Of a stretch of 64,000 bases of DNA, positions 25,331 to 34,547 are shown in pieces. A program made the translations under genes and the position numbers. Location: positions 1-64,000 of the forward strand of contig NZ_JAOQJC010000043.1 of NCBI RefSeq assembly GCF_025567625.1, given 5' to 3'. Source of the DNA: Paenibacillus sp. J5C2022. GTDB lineage: Bacteria; Bacillota; Bacilli; Paenibacillales; Paenibacillaceae. The notes beneath the pieces were generated by a model, which was not told where the DNA came from, did not search any database, and worked only from the letters and a program-made list of their open reading frames with translations. How positions within the stretch are numbered: the stretch's first letter is position 1; each line of letters starts with the position of its first letter.

Positions 25331-27691
25331 GTGAGCTTGCTGAAAGGAAAAAGATTTGTTTTGCTGTTGATTTTCGTCGTGGCCGTAACCCCGCTGCTTA
25401 TGACCGCCGGGCCGGTGAGCGCCAATGATCAGAGCCCGGCGCATGAGGCAGGGAAGAAGCATGGGCAAGATGGTGCGGAGCAAGGCGTTGTGCTTGTGAG
25501 TGACGGCAACCCTTCGGCCACCGTTGTGACGACGGTATCTACTTCCGATTTGGAGCAAAAGGCGGCAACTGAGCTGGTGAACTACATAAAAAGCATGTCC
25601 GGGGCGGAGCTTCCCATTGTAACGAATGAGGAAGAGGCAGCCGGAACGAAAATCTATATCGGAGGGGCAGCGCCCGATATCGACTTGAACGCCATCCGTC
25701 AAGGCGGAGATGATCCCGCATCTTTCCGACTTGCATCGGCGGCGAATGCCATCCAATTGTATGGCCTCACGGATCAAGGCACGTTATTTGCCGCTTTTGA
25801 GCTTCTTGAGCAGCTAGGCGTACGTTGGTTCATGCCTGGAGATCTAGGCACAGTCATTCCGTCGAAGAAAACGATAGCGCTTTCATTGCAAGATACGATT
25901 CAGCACCCCGGCTTTTCGACCAGGACGATGCAAGCAACAGAAATGTATCAAAAACCTCCCGGACTACCAAACGGAGTCAATTTGAATGAAGGCAAGCCTT
26001 GGGTTGAGCATATGCGGCTGAATCAAAAGTATTACGGAACGCACGGCATTCCGTGCGCCATCAGCTCAAAGGATCGGCCCGATCTGTTCCTGCCGAACGA
26101 GAATGGAACGCCGACGAATCAATTTGACGTCACGAAGCCTGAAGTTCTAGACTGCGTCGTACAGAGCTCGATACAGAAATTGCAGCAAAATCCGAATCTT
26201 AAAGTGCTGAGTATGGGGCCGAACGACGGTCTTGTGAAGGTGCTTCATCCTAACCCTGACTGGGATGGGGATGACTGGGATGCCACGCACGACACCTTGT
26301 CGTTAACGGATCGGTACGTGAAATTTATCAATCTTGTTTTGGAGCAGCTTGAGCAAGCCGGATTTCCGGATATCAGCATCGGCTTTACCGCCTATGATAC
26401 TTACTATCAACCGCCGGTTCGGTGGACACCGCATTCGAGGCTGATCCCGGTCATCGCTTCGATTACGATAGACCGCTACCATGCCATAGACAATCCGCTT
26501 TCCTGGGAGCGCGGCCATCTGAAAGATATAATCGACGGTTGGCGGAACCTTGGGGTTAAACCTCAGATTTACCAGTATCTCTATAACCTTGCCGATCCGG
26601 GCCTTCCTTTTTCGCCTGTCGATCAGGTAGCCAGCGAGTTTAAGTACTACAAGCAGAACGGGATTACCGGCATACGCGCCGAGAACTTGCCGGCCTGGGC
26701 TTATCATGGTCCGGGACTTTATCTGGCGGCCAAAATGATGTGGAACCCGGATTTGGATATCGAGGCTTTGCTGGACGATTACTATACGAAGTTTTACGGT
26801 CCGGCAGCCGAGTCGATGCGGGAGCATTTTGAAACGCTGGAGCAGGCTTTTGCCGAGGCTGATTATTTTGTCGGAAACATCTACGATTTCCCTCACATTT
26901 TGACGGACAAGGTCAGGAAGGAAATGGAGAAGACGTTAGGCAAAGCCGAGAAGGAAGCGAATAAGTCAAGCGATCCGGTTTACGGCAAACGTGTTGCAAT
27001 GGTGCGGCTTGCTTATAGCTTCGGCGACAATTTCCTCGGCATGATGGAGAACATCAATCGTTTGAATTTTGTCAAGGCGAAAGAGCAGTTCGATCGGATC
27101 TATGCGCTCCGGAATGTAGCTGTACTCCATTCTCCCATCATTTTGAATCCGTGGGCATCGTTTCTGTATACCGATATTTTCTGGAAGAAGATGGTGACGG
27201 AAGGCGAACAGCGCGTTACCGGGGGAAATCGGGTTGTCGCCCAAATGCCTGATGAGTGGAATGTCATGCTGTTACCGCACGATAACGGAGATCTGTTAGG
27301 TCTGTGGAAGCCTGGCCTGGGAACGAAGTCGTGGATGAAGCTGAAGACGTATTCCGAGACCTGGTCCAGCCAAGGACTTCGCTATTACAAAGGGCACGCA
27401 TGGTATCGGACGGAAGTAAAAGTAGATAAAAAGTTCGACAACGGCAATCCGATTCGCCTATGGTTCAGCAGCATCGATGAGACGGCCCGTGTGTGGATGA
27501 ACGGACAAGAGCTGCCGTTAGTGAAGAAGGGCAGCGGGTTAACATCGCCATGGGAGTTTGATGCAACGAACGCTATCCAATTCGGACAGTCCAATTTGAT
27601 CGTCGTTGATGTAGGCAATACCATACTGGATGAATTGGGTACAGGCGGTATTACGGGTCCGGCGATGCTTTGGGAGGCCGCATCCAACTAA
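25331..27691 (+). CDS. Secreted DUF4838 protein with glucuronidase-like N-terminus
   Basis: A 786-residue exported protein with a signal peptide ending near PVSAND (about residue 34). A domain at about 55-180 resembles the small N-terminal domain of GH67 alpha-glucuronidases (ATELVNYIKSMSGAELPIVTNEE, IYIGG, LEQLGVRWFMPGDLG). A TIM-barrel-like DUF4838 region (about 200-560) includes NPDLDIEALLDDYYTKFYGPAAESM. A C-terminal beta-sandwich (about 680-786; WYRTEVKVDKKF, WMNGQELPL) is probably a carbohydrate-binding or jelly-roll domain. Activity on uronic-acid-containing glycans is a guess. GGAGG at about 25318-25322 favours GTG 25331, since the ATG at 25329 is followed at once by a stop in its frame. 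A paralogue is at 36932. Confidence 0.83.
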   Translation: MSLLKGKRFVLLLIFVVAVTPLLMTAGPVSANDQSPAHEAGKKHGQDGAEQGVVLVSDGNPSATVVTTVSTSDLEQKAATELVNYIKSMSGAELPIVTNEEEAAGTKIYIGGAAPDIDLNAIRQGGDDPASFRLASAANAIQLYGLTDQGTLFAAFELLEQLGVRWFMPGDLGTVIPSKKTIALSLQDTIQHPGFSTRTMQATEMYQKPPGLPNGVNLNEGKPWVEHMRLNQKYYGTHGIPCAISSKDRPDLFLPNENGTPTNQFDVTKPEVLDCVVQSSIQKLQQNPNLKVLSMGPNDGLVKVLHPNPDWDGDDWDATHDTLSLTDRYVKFINLVLEQLEQAGFPDISIGFTAYDTYYQPPVRWTPHSRLIPVIASITIDRYHAIDNPLSWERGHLKDIIDGWRNLGVKPQIYQYLYNLADPGLPFSPVDQVASEFKYYKQNGITGIRAENLPAWAYHGPGLYLAAKMMWNPDLDIEALLDDYYTKFYGPAAESMREHFETLEQAFAEADYFVGNIYDFPHILTDKVRKEMEKTLGKAEKEANKSSDPVYGKRVAMVRLAYSFGDNFLGMMENINRLNFVKAKEQFDRIYALRNVAVLHSPIILNPWASFLYTDIFWKKMVTEGEQRVTGGNRVVAQMPDEWNVMLLPHDNGDLLGLWKPGLGTKSWMKLKTYSETWSSQGLRYYKGHAWYRTEVKVDKKFDNGNPIRLWFSSIDETARVWMNGQELPLVKKGSGLTSPWEFDATNAIQFGQSNLIVVDVGNTILDELGTGGITGPAMLWEAASN

Positions 27692-27856
27692 TCTTCCGGT
27701 ACCGGCACTGAAGTAGAGCTGCAGCTCATGCTCATGCGCGACGAACCGGGCGTGTTATCACGCCAATCCCCCGGATTGAACGGAAGTGTCGCGCTTGAGC
27801 GGGGCGCATGGCATGGCTTGAGGACTAACAATCATAGGATTGAGGGAGGATTCGGC

Positions 27857-29977
27857 ATGTCGGATAATCGGATACCCGACCGCGAGAACCGTGAGGCGGC
27901 AGCGGGGGAGCAAGTAGGCGAAAGCACCGGGAACAAAGAAGGAATGGAGTCATTCGCGGAAACGGACGGCAAAATAACTCGCCGGAAACTGCTCGCCTCC
28001 TTAGGCATAGCAGGCGCCGCAATCGCGTTTTCCGGGCCTGCCGCTTGGGGAAAAGCGGCTTCCGGGCCTCCGGCCTGGGGAAGACCGTCAACCCACCCAT
28101 CGGTTACGGAATCGGTTTATGGGGACCCGGTCTGTGAGTCAGTTGGCTTGGAAAGCATTGCTGACATGTTAGCTATCGTTCATCCACAGGATGGCGCTTG
28201 GGTCTATGTAAAGTCGTATTTCGCCGGAAATTATGCAGGCGGCGGTATATTTACGTGGAACGCGACAAGCATAGCGAATGACAACGGTGTTACCGTTTTT
28301 TCACAACCCGGTACAGCTGCGGGAAGATGGTTGCGAGCAGTTGATGAAGTCATTACGCCTTATGACGCAGGAGCGGTAGACAACACGGATGCAAGTGATG
28401 CGCTTGACCGCTTTGCGGCCTTTGTAGATGCTGACAATGGCAAAACAAAAATAAGATGTGTTGGTAGCTTTACGATCAGCAGACCGCTTCATTTTGAATG
28501 TAACGGACAGACAGCCCTTCATTGGGATTTAAAGCTGACAGCCGTTAATGCTATGCGTTACATGATCGCTTTGCGAGGTTCAAAGGTTGTTGGTTCGGGA
28601 ACGATTGAGGTTGTCGGGACTGGTTCTGTTAATCAATATAACACAATGACGGTTGAGTATGGCGTTGTTATGAACGGGGTGCAAAGTGCAAAATTGCCGG
28701 CAATAAAAACAAGTCTAATGAAGTATTTCGGCATTGTAATGGATGAAAACGGCTTAATCGGCATCCCGGTTCAATCGCCCGCCTATCACAACAACACTTG
28801 CGCCGAGATTGAAAGCATTTTTGCGAGGGATTGCGGTTGCAGTCAAATCACGCCGTGGTCGAATCACAATACGTCTTTTACTTACTCCAATCCCGTTCAC
28901 ACCGGTGCATCCGGAGTGCCGAACCAACGAACGACAATTACAGTTTCAGCACTTCCGTACGATAATAACCTCATAGGAAGTCCTGTTCATGCTGTCATTA
29001 ATGGCAGGACATACAAAGTCGAATCAACAGATTTTACGAATAAAACCGTATCTCTGTTCCCCTGGATGGAAATCGCGGAACCAACAAGCGGAGAAGTGAA
29101 GCTTATTTTCGGCGGTGCTTTGTATAATGTAGGAGCAAACGCCGGACCGGCAAAAATAGGTTCGATTGACGCAATCCGATGTGGTACTGGTGTGTTTGAT
29201 GCAGCATTGTACGGTGCAAATGTGACTTCCATTACGACACAATTTTGCGGTATCGGTTCTGTAGTCGGGTATTCGGGCTCATCTCTGTCTCCACAATCGA
29301 GTGCTTATATCGGTTTTTACACAGAAGCGGTTTTTAGAAACATTGTTTTTGTAGGATCAGGTTCATGCCAGATTTTGAATCGTTACGGTGCGTTTCATGG
29401 GGAACCGTTTGTGAATTGCGAGAGAATAGCGCCAAACAATCGAACTGGCGATTATGGTGCGTTTGCGGACACAAATAGTTGGAAGCGCTTTTATATGCCG
29501 AATGCAGTCGATAATATGTTGGATGGTGCGTACTATAAGGGGAAAAGCAGAAACCAAGATTTAGCAAGTGCATCGATATCTATTTCGCCAAAAGGTGTTG
29601 TACCCCGGTTATATAAAAAAAATGCGTGGACGGTTAACTTGCTTGATGCAGAGACTGCAAATAAATACAAGGGGGTTGATGATGCCATTATCGGTTTTAT
29701 TGGAACCGGCACGAGTGGTGCGCCAACTGGGATGTTTACATTTAACCCGCCTTCCGGTTGGAAAGTAAATGGGACATCAAGCGTAGCCTTTAGCGGTTTT
29801 GGCGGGCCGGCAGTGTTTTTGTGCTATTGGGAAATAGCTTCTAAAAATATCATGGTCAGTCTGCTATCGCAAAAAACGGTCATACAAGAAGACAGTACGG
29901 CAGGAGACGTTGCAACATTGAAAAATGACTTCAATGCTCTCCTGTTAAAACTAAGAAATGCTGGAATGATGTCTTAA
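27857..29977 (+). CDS. Tat-exported tailspike-like beta-helix protein
   Basis: A 706-residue protein. A long charged N-terminus is followed by a twin-arginine signal (KITRRKLLASLGIAGAAIAF at about 44-63). A short shared module follows (SVTESVYGD, then IADMLAIVHPQDGAWVYVKSYFAGNYAGG), resembling the Tat proteins at 48091 and 52659. The body (about 170 onward) looks like a phage tailspike/pectate-lyase-like beta-helix. The C-terminus DVATLKNDFNALLLKLRNAGMM resembles phage tail-fibre ends. DNA from about 28320 is visibly richer in A and T than the operon before it, suggesting transfer from a phage. GGGAGGA precedes ATG 27857; the frame opens earlier at 27728 without support. Confidence 0.75.
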   Translation: MSDNRIPDRENREAAAGEQVGESTGNKEGMESFAETDGKITRRKLLASLGIAGAAIAFSGPAAWGKAASGPPAWGRPSTHPSVTESVYGDPVCESVGLESIADMLAIVHPQDGAWVYVKSYFAGNYAGGGIFTWNATSIANDNGVTVFSQPGTAAGRWLRAVDEVITPYDAGAVDNTDASDALDRFAAFVDADNGKTKIRCVGSFTISRPLHFECNGQTALHWDLKLTAVNAMRYMIALRGSKVVGSGTIEVVGTGSVNQYNTMTVEYGVVMNGVQSAKLPAIKTSLMKYFGIVMDENGLIGIPVQSPAYHNNTCAEIESIFARDCGCSQITPWSNHNTSFTYSNPVHTGASGVPNQRTTITVSALPYDNNLIGSPVHAVINGRTYKVESTDFTNKTVSLFPWMEIAEPTSGEVKLIFGGALYNVGANAGPAKIGSIDAIRCGTGVFDAALYGANVTSITTQFCGIGSVVGYSGSSLSPQSSAYIGFYTEAVFRNIVFVGSGSCQILNRYGAFHGEPFVNCERIAPNNRTGDYGAFADTNSWKRFYMPNAVDNMLDGAYYKGKSRNQDLASASISISPKGVVPRLYKKNAWTVNLLDAETANKYKGVDDAIIGFIGTGTSGAPTGMFTFNPPSGWKVNGTSSVAFSGFGGPAVFLCYWEIASKNIMVSLLSQKTVIQEDSTAGDVATLKNDFNALLLKLRNAGMMS

Positions 29978-30140
29978 ATTCGCACTGCATCGCAACGTAA
30001 CGGGACGGCGAATTCTGATCATTTTCCTTGACCCCGAATATCCGGTTGAAGTATATTATTTGTGTCTAAAGTGTGAAAGGAAACAAGTGAAGGTAATAGA
30101 ATTGAATCATATACTGGATGACGATGAGGGGGAAATTAAA

Positions 30141-30575
30141 ATGGGGACAAGCAATCCTGTAACGATTACAGTGGAAGCCATCGTTCAAGCGCCGGTTGAG
30201 CAAGTATGGACATATTGGACGGAGCCGGAGCACATTACGAATTGGTGTGCGGCATCCGATGACTGGCATGCGCCGAGAGCCGAGAATGATTTAAGAGCAG
30301 GCGGGAAATTTGTCACAAGAATGGAGGCGAAGGACGGCAGCTTCGGCTTCGATTTTGGCGGCATATATGATGAAGTGAGGCGTAACGAATTCATCGCGTA
30401 TACGATGGAAGACGGAAGAAAAGTTACGATTACGTTTACTAGCCAAGGCAATGCGACCAAGGTGGTGGAAGTATTCGACGCGGAGACGACCAATCCCGTT
30501 GAGATGCAGGAATCGGGATGGCAGGCGATATTGAATAATTTCAAAACGTATAGCGAGGGCTCGAAGGAAAGCTAG
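30141..30575 (+). CDS. SRPBCC/AHSA1-family protein
   Basis: A 144-residue START-like helix-grip protein of the Hsp90-ATPase-activator-homologue group. It begins with VTITVEAIVQAPVEQVWTYW and contains the family's EHITNWCAASDDWHAPRAEND and GGIYDEVRRNEFIAY segments. It ends with the typical SGWQAILNNFKTY helix. Such proteins bind hydrophobic ligands; bacterial ones rarely have a known role. A GGGGGAAA stretch precedes ATG 30141; the frame opens at 30060 without a better signal. It is monocistronic and unrelated to the sugar genes around it. Confidence 0.88.
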   Translation: MGTSNPVTITVEAIVQAPVEQVWTYWTEPEHITNWCAASDDWHAPRAENDLRAGGKFVTRMEAKDGSFGFDFGGIYDEVRRNEFIAYTMEDGRKVTITFTSQGNATKVVEVFDAETTNPVEMQESGWQAILNNFKTYSEGSKES

Positions 30576-30633
30576 AAGCAGTTACGGCTATACGAAAACG
30601 AACTCCTTTGCGGAGTGTCATAAGCATTGCCAG

Positions 30634-30661
30634 GAGATGATGTCTGTACAGGCATCATCTC
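30634..30661 (+). terminator. Terminator after the SRPBCC gene
   Basis: GAGATGATGTCTG pairs with CAGGCATCATCTC over 13 bp (one wobble) with a two-base loop. It is followed by a weak T-rich tail. Confidence 0.65.
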
Positions 30662-30759
30662 TATTTGTTTATGAAATGCTTCATAGATGCTGACCGCCGC
30701 GTTTAGCAAGAATTATTGACGGCAGGAGACGAGCACTAGAGGCTTGAACGTCTCCCTAT

Positions 30760-31398
30760 TCATTGACCAGGCACGACTGCCGCTTTATGTTCATGAAGAG
30801 GATAAAAACCGCGCTGCAACTGATCGATCGTATAGCCGAAGTCCATTTGCAAATGCGGATAGTCCTTGAAGCTCTTCCAATCCCCGCCCCAACTGAACCC
30901 CAGCCCTTTCGCAACGGCTACGACCTCCAGCCAGTCTGCATGCTTGTTGCGGTTCCCGTCGTATTCCAGATCCCATATCAGCTTCCCCTTCTCCGTCTTC
31001 AGGGCGAAATCGATGGCCATGCCGTAATTATGATAGGATTGTCCGCCCTTTGCATGTGTCACAATCGGACCGTGCGCTGTTCGTCCTTGCTGGAATAAGG
31101 CGTTCTGCTCGTCATGGCTGCGGAACCCGTCTGTTATGACGACATGGATGCCCAGTGCTGTACATTTCTTCACCAGTTGCTCGCTAAGTTCATTCACGAC
31201 GGGATGCAAGCCGGTTATGGCAGGCGGCTTCTGCTTCGTCCATGGCAGCAGTCGCTCCACGGCTTCGAAGCGGTTGACAAGCAGGGCCGCAAGCACGAAT
31301 AGAATGAGCAGCATGAGCAGGGCATTGCGTCCCCGGCGCTGGCGAGGCGACGGTCTAGGCGGCGGTGTATGCAGCTGTGGCGGCGAATAGGGGGGCAT
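30760..31398 (-). CDS. Membrane-anchored M15 peptidase (CwlK/VanY-like)
   Basis: A 212-residue cell-wall peptidase. A proline-rich cytoplasmic start is followed by one membrane helix (ALLMLLILFVLAALLV, about residues 26-41). The outside domain contains the zinc-peptidase motifs SYHNYGMAIDFAL (SxHxxGxAxD) and HLQMDFGY, and HVVITDGFRSHDEQN. M15 enzymes of this shape cut L-Ala-D-Glu or D-Ala-D-Ala bonds in peptidoglycan. ATG 31398 is chosen over 31437 and 31404 because AAGGAG lies 6 bases before it. It is the last gene before a stretch of small 51-bp repeats. Confidence 0.87.
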   Translation of the reverse strand: MPPYSPPQLHTPPPRPSPRQRRGRNALLMLLILFVLAALLVNRFEAVERLLPWTKQKPPAITGLHPVVNELSEQLVKKCTALGIHVVITDGFRSHDEQNALFQQGRTAHGPIVTHAKGGQSYHNYGMAIDFALKTEKGKLIWDLEYDGNRNKHADWLEVVAVAKGLGFSWGGDWKSFKDYPHLQMDFGYTIDQLQRGFYPLHEHKAAVVPGQ

Positions 31399-31498
31399 AG
31401 GCATCTCCTTGCCAAGCGGACGGAATGAGAGCGTCATGCCCGCTTGTCTTCTTCGTTTCTATTATTATATTACGACTGCATTCATAGATTCCAAAAAA

Positions 31499-31633
31499 AG
31501 TTTCCAAGCTCTAGCCGAGGAATCCTGGCCTGCAGATACGGAATAAGCTGCTTTCCGAGCTCTAGCCGAGGAATCCTGGCCTGCAGAGTCGCAGTAAGCT
31601 GCTTTTCAAGCTCTAGCCGAGGAATCCTGGCCT
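31499..31633. repeat. 51-bp tandem repeat, type C, three units
   Basis: The block AGCTCTAGCCGAGGAATCCT starts at 31507, 31558 and 31609, exactly 51 bases apart. Each copy continues to GGCCT and is joined by a less conserved TAAGCTGCTTT segment. AGGAATCCT is a near-perfect dyad in the middle. It lies between the end of the LacI-type regulator and the M15 peptidase, both on the minus strand. Confidence 0.85.
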
Positions 31634-31643
31634 ATGGCCAGCT

Positions 31644-32690
31644 TCAAATGCGGCGCACCGTCTCTCCTTCATAGAACCCGCCTTGAAGCAAAATGTGCTC
31701 GTAGGGCAGATGAGGGTTGGCCAGCCGCCATAGCATGCGCTCGGCGCCGCGAATGCCTGCTTCCCGTATGAGCAGCTTGGGGCGTGTCAGCTGCGGCAGA
31801 AATTCATTGCGCGTATGTTCCAAGCTAACTAAAGAATAGTCGTGCGGGATCTGCTTGCCGTTCATGCTGCAGGCATGATATACCCATGCTACTTGCTGAT
31901 TGGCGCCATTCAGTATCGCTGTCACTTCACGCCTGGCCAGCTTCTCCGAGATATCCGCCATCCACTCTTCCTTCCGTTGGTATCTGCCCGTGACATGCTC
32001 GCTACTGTCCGTATCGATGCCCGCCTCCTTCAACGCAGCTACGAATGATTGCCAGCGCAGCTTTAGGCCTCTGTGATGATCGATCGAGCCCACGTATAGC
32101 ATTTCCCGGTGGCCATGCGCCAGCAGGTAACGAACCGACTGGTGAATGGAGGTTCCTACGTCCCATACGACACTGTCTACTTCTGCGGCAGGAAGCGGGA
32201 AGTTGAGCATGACACGTGGGACGGGCAGTTGCAACAGCTTCTGCTCCAAATGCGATTCTATCAGCGGCGGTATGAATACACCGTCCGCATGTCTCAGATG
32301 ATGCCTCTCCGCCCACTCCTCGAACGACTCTTCCTGGTCGTGTTCAAATTCATGAGGCAGCAATACGGTTTCGATTGTATGGCCGTGCTCAGACAGCTTC
32401 TCCTGCAAGCCCCCCAGCAGCAGCTGATTCATATCGGAGGATAAGGCCCCGCTTGTAATGACCAGCTTAAAGTTTCTCTGCTTGTGTGAGAATATCGGAA
32501 TGTTCTCCATTGCAAGCGTACGCTCCTGATCCTTCGTGCGGTAGCCTGCCTTCCTGGCAGCTTGCAGCACCGCTTCCCTGGTTTCCTCCGACATCCCAGT
32601 CAATCCGCGAAGCGCTTTGGATACTGTATGAACGGACAAGTGAAGCTGCTCCGCAAGATCTTGCAGTGTGACCGATTTTTTGCGCGGCAT
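31644..32690 (-). CDS. LacI-family transcriptional regulator
   Basis: A 348-residue repressor. The N-terminal LacI HTH is VTLQDLAEQLHLSVHTVSKALRG, followed by the hinge region (EAVLQAARKAGY). A periplasmic-binding-protein-like sensor domain covers about 70-340, with DGVFIPPLI, YVGSIDHHRGLKLRWQSF and LTRPKLLIREAGIRGAERML. AAGGAG precedes the ATG. It is divergent from the FAD oxidoreductase at 32847, whose promoter region carries a LacI/CcpA-type box, so it very likely controls that gene in response to a sugar. Confidence 0.92.
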   Translation of the reverse strand: MPRKKSVTLQDLAEQLHLSVHTVSKALRGLTGMSEETREAVLQAARKAGYRTKDQERTLAMENIPIFSHKQRNFKLVITSGALSSDMNQLLLGGLQEKLSEHGHTIETVLLPHEFEHDQEESFEEWAERHHLRHADGVFIPPLIESHLEQKLLQLPVPRVMLNFPLPAAEVDSVVWDVGTSIHQSVRYLLAHGHREMLYVGSIDHHRGLKLRWQSFVAALKEAGIDTDSSEHVTGRYQRKEEWMADISEKLARREVTAILNGANQQVAWVYHACSMNGKQIPHDYSLVSLEHTRNEFLPQLTRPKLLIREAGIRGAERMLWRLANPHLPYEHILLQGGFYEGETVRRI

Positions 32691-32791
32691 CGTTCTGCTC
32701 CTTCAATGTGAGTATGGTTACTTTCATTTATAACATATGAAACAAGTAAAGTGAAATAAAAATGAAACTAAATTTAAACTTCTTTATTCGA

Positions 32792-32810
32792 TATAATGTA
32801 AGCGAAAACA
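32792..32810 (+). promoter_or_regulatory. -10 box overlapped by a cre/LacI-type operator
   Basis: TATAAT at 32792-32797 is followed without gap by TGTAAGCGAAAACA (32797-32810), which fits the cre consensus TGNAARCGNWWNCA at every position. CcpA or the divergent LacI-type regulator bound here would block initiation. No good -35 is seen at the right distance. Confidence 0.6.
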
Positions 32811-32846
32811 GCAATAGCATATTTTCTGAGAGGTGGAATGCAGGTT

Positions 32847-34400
32847 ATGACAGACTTTCGGAATTTGAAGTATTACGTGGAGACGCCTCCGCTTGACGCT
32901 CCTGTCTCCGTAGAAGCGGATCTGTGCATCTATGGCGGCTCTTCCGCCGGCATTGCTGCCGCCGTACAGGCGCGCCGGATGGGATTGCGCGTCGTAATTG
33001 CGGAGTTCGGCAATCATCTGGGCGGCTTGACGACTGGGGGATTAGGCGCTACCGACATTGGCAATAAGGCGGCAATCGGAGGCATATCCCGCGAGTTTTA
33101 CCGTGCGCTGGGCACTCATTATGGGACAGAGACGGACGGCGGTACGCAGTGGACATTCGAGCCGAGCGTTGCAGGGCAAGTGTATCAGAGATGGCTTGAG
33201 GAGAATGAAATTGAGGTTTATTGCCAGAGGCGCCTGAAGCAGGTGGGTAAGGGCAGCGACGGGCGGATCAAGGAACTGATCATGGAGAACGGCGAAATGT
33301 TCCGGGCCGCTATGTTCATTGACGCGACATACGAAGGGGACCTGATGGCCATGGCCGGTGTTTCCTATCATGTAGGACGTGAAGCCAACTCCGTCTATCA
33401 AGAGACGTTGAACGGTGTTCACTACGGCCACCCGCATCATCGCTTCGAGACGTGGATCGATCCGTATCGGATTCCCGGCAAGCCGGACAGCGGACTGCTG
33501 CAGGGCGTAACGGATGCTCCATTGCTGAAGCAAGGAGAAGGGGATGCCAGTGTGCAAGCTTACAATTTCCGCATCTGCTTGACGAACATGCCGGATAATT
33601 GCCTTCCGTTCCCTCAGCCGCCGGGTTACGATCCTGATGAGTTTCAGCTGCTGGCCAGATATATTCAGTCCGGCATATGGGATGCGATGCAGCTCCATAA
33701 GATGATGCCGCGCGGCAAGAGCGACCTGAACAATCGCGGAGCGGTGTCCACCGATTATATCGGAGGCAATCACAAGTGGCCTGAAGCTTCTTACAAGGAA
33801 AGAGAAGGAATCTTCCAGGAGCATTTCCGTTACAATCTGGGCATGCTCTACTTCCTGGCCAATGATGAGAGCATACCTAAAGCGATTCGCGATGAAGCAA
33901 GCAAGTGGGGGTTGCCCGCAGACGAATATCCGGCAACGGGCCACTGGACGCCTCAGCTCTATATTCGAGAGGCGCGGCGTATGATCTCCGATGTTGTGAT
34001 GACGGAGCGGCACTGCCGCAGGCATATTGTCGTTGAAGACCCGATCGGCTTGGCGGCCTACGGAATCGATTCGCATCACTGTCGCAGAGTGGTGATCGAC
34101 GGACGGTGCGTTAATGAAGGGAATGTGGAAATTCATACGCCGGCTCCATTCCCTGTGTCGTACCGCTCAATCGTACCGAGGCGTGGGGAGTGCGCCAATT
34201 TGCTGGTGCCAGTCTGCTTGTCCTCCTCCCATATCGCATTCGGGTCTATTCGCATGGAGCCCGTCTTCATGATACTGGGCCAGTCTGCCGCAACGGCTGC
34301 TGCGCTTGCGCTTGAGGCGGACATCACCGTACAGGACGTCGATTACAAGCCATTAAGGGAGAGACTGCTTGCCGACGGACAAATTCTGGATTGGGCGTAA
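32847..34400 (+). CDS. FAD-dependent oxidoreductase (FAD_oxidored family)
   Basis: A 517-residue flavoprotein. The FAD-binding segment ADLCIYGGSSAGIAAAVQAR lies at about residues 24-43, followed by the family signature HLGGLTTGGLGATDIG. A mid-protein FIDATYEGDLMAMAGVSYHVGREANSVYQET (about 156-186) and a C-terminal SSSHIAFGSIRMEPVFMILGQSAATAA complete the typical set. The start is placed at 32847 because the close paralogue at 50179 begins MIDF where this one has MTDF; ATG 32838 is the alternative. It is cytoplasmic and stands alone under a likely LacI/CcpA-controlled promoter. A very long terminator hairpin follows. Confidence 0.87.
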   Translation: MTDFRNLKYYVETPPLDAPVSVEADLCIYGGSSAGIAAAVQARRMGLRVVIAEFGNHLGGLTTGGLGATDIGNKAAIGGISREFYRALGTHYGTETDGGTQWTFEPSVAGQVYQRWLEENEIEVYCQRRLKQVGKGSDGRIKELIMENGEMFRAAMFIDATYEGDLMAMAGVSYHVGREANSVYQETLNGVHYGHPHHRFETWIDPYRIPGKPDSGLLQGVTDAPLLKQGEGDASVQAYNFRICLTNMPDNCLPFPQPPGYDPDEFQLLARYIQSGIWDAMQLHKMMPRGKSDLNNRGAVSTDYIGGNHKWPEASYKEREGIFQEHFRYNLGMLYFLANDESIPKAIRDEASKWGLPADEYPATGHWTPQLYIREARRMISDVVMTERHCRRHIVVEDPIGLAAYGIDSHHCRRVVIDGRCVNEGNVEIHTPAPFPVSYRSIVPRRGECANLLVPVCLSSSHIAFGSIRMEPVFMILGQSAATAAALALEADITVQDVDYKPLRERLLADGQILDWA

Positions 34401-34432
34401 CGGGATCAAGGAAGGGAATGACAACAGGGGGG

Positions 34433-34483
34433 GAACTGGAAAGTAGAAAGGAGGGTTATACCCTCCTTTCTATTTTCCAGTTC
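34433..34483 (+). terminator. Very long stem-loop terminator
   Basis: A continuous 23-bp stem (34433-34455 with 34461-34483, one G-T pair) closes on the five-base loop TTATA. It includes TAGAAAGGAGGG/CCCTCCTTTCTA and an outer GAACTGGAAA/TTTCCAGTTC. It ends the FAD oxidoreductase transcript just before the repeat array. Confidence 0.88.
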
Positions 34484-34547
34484 TCTACTCTACTGTAGAG
34501 TTAATACATTTTGAGTTGAATACCTGACGCTTGTGAATAGACTCGTG

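Noticed and set aside
31444-31674. A 76-codon frame through the three type C repeats
   Set aside because: It arises from the 51-bp period, lacks a ribosome-binding site and overlaps the end of the LacI-type gene.
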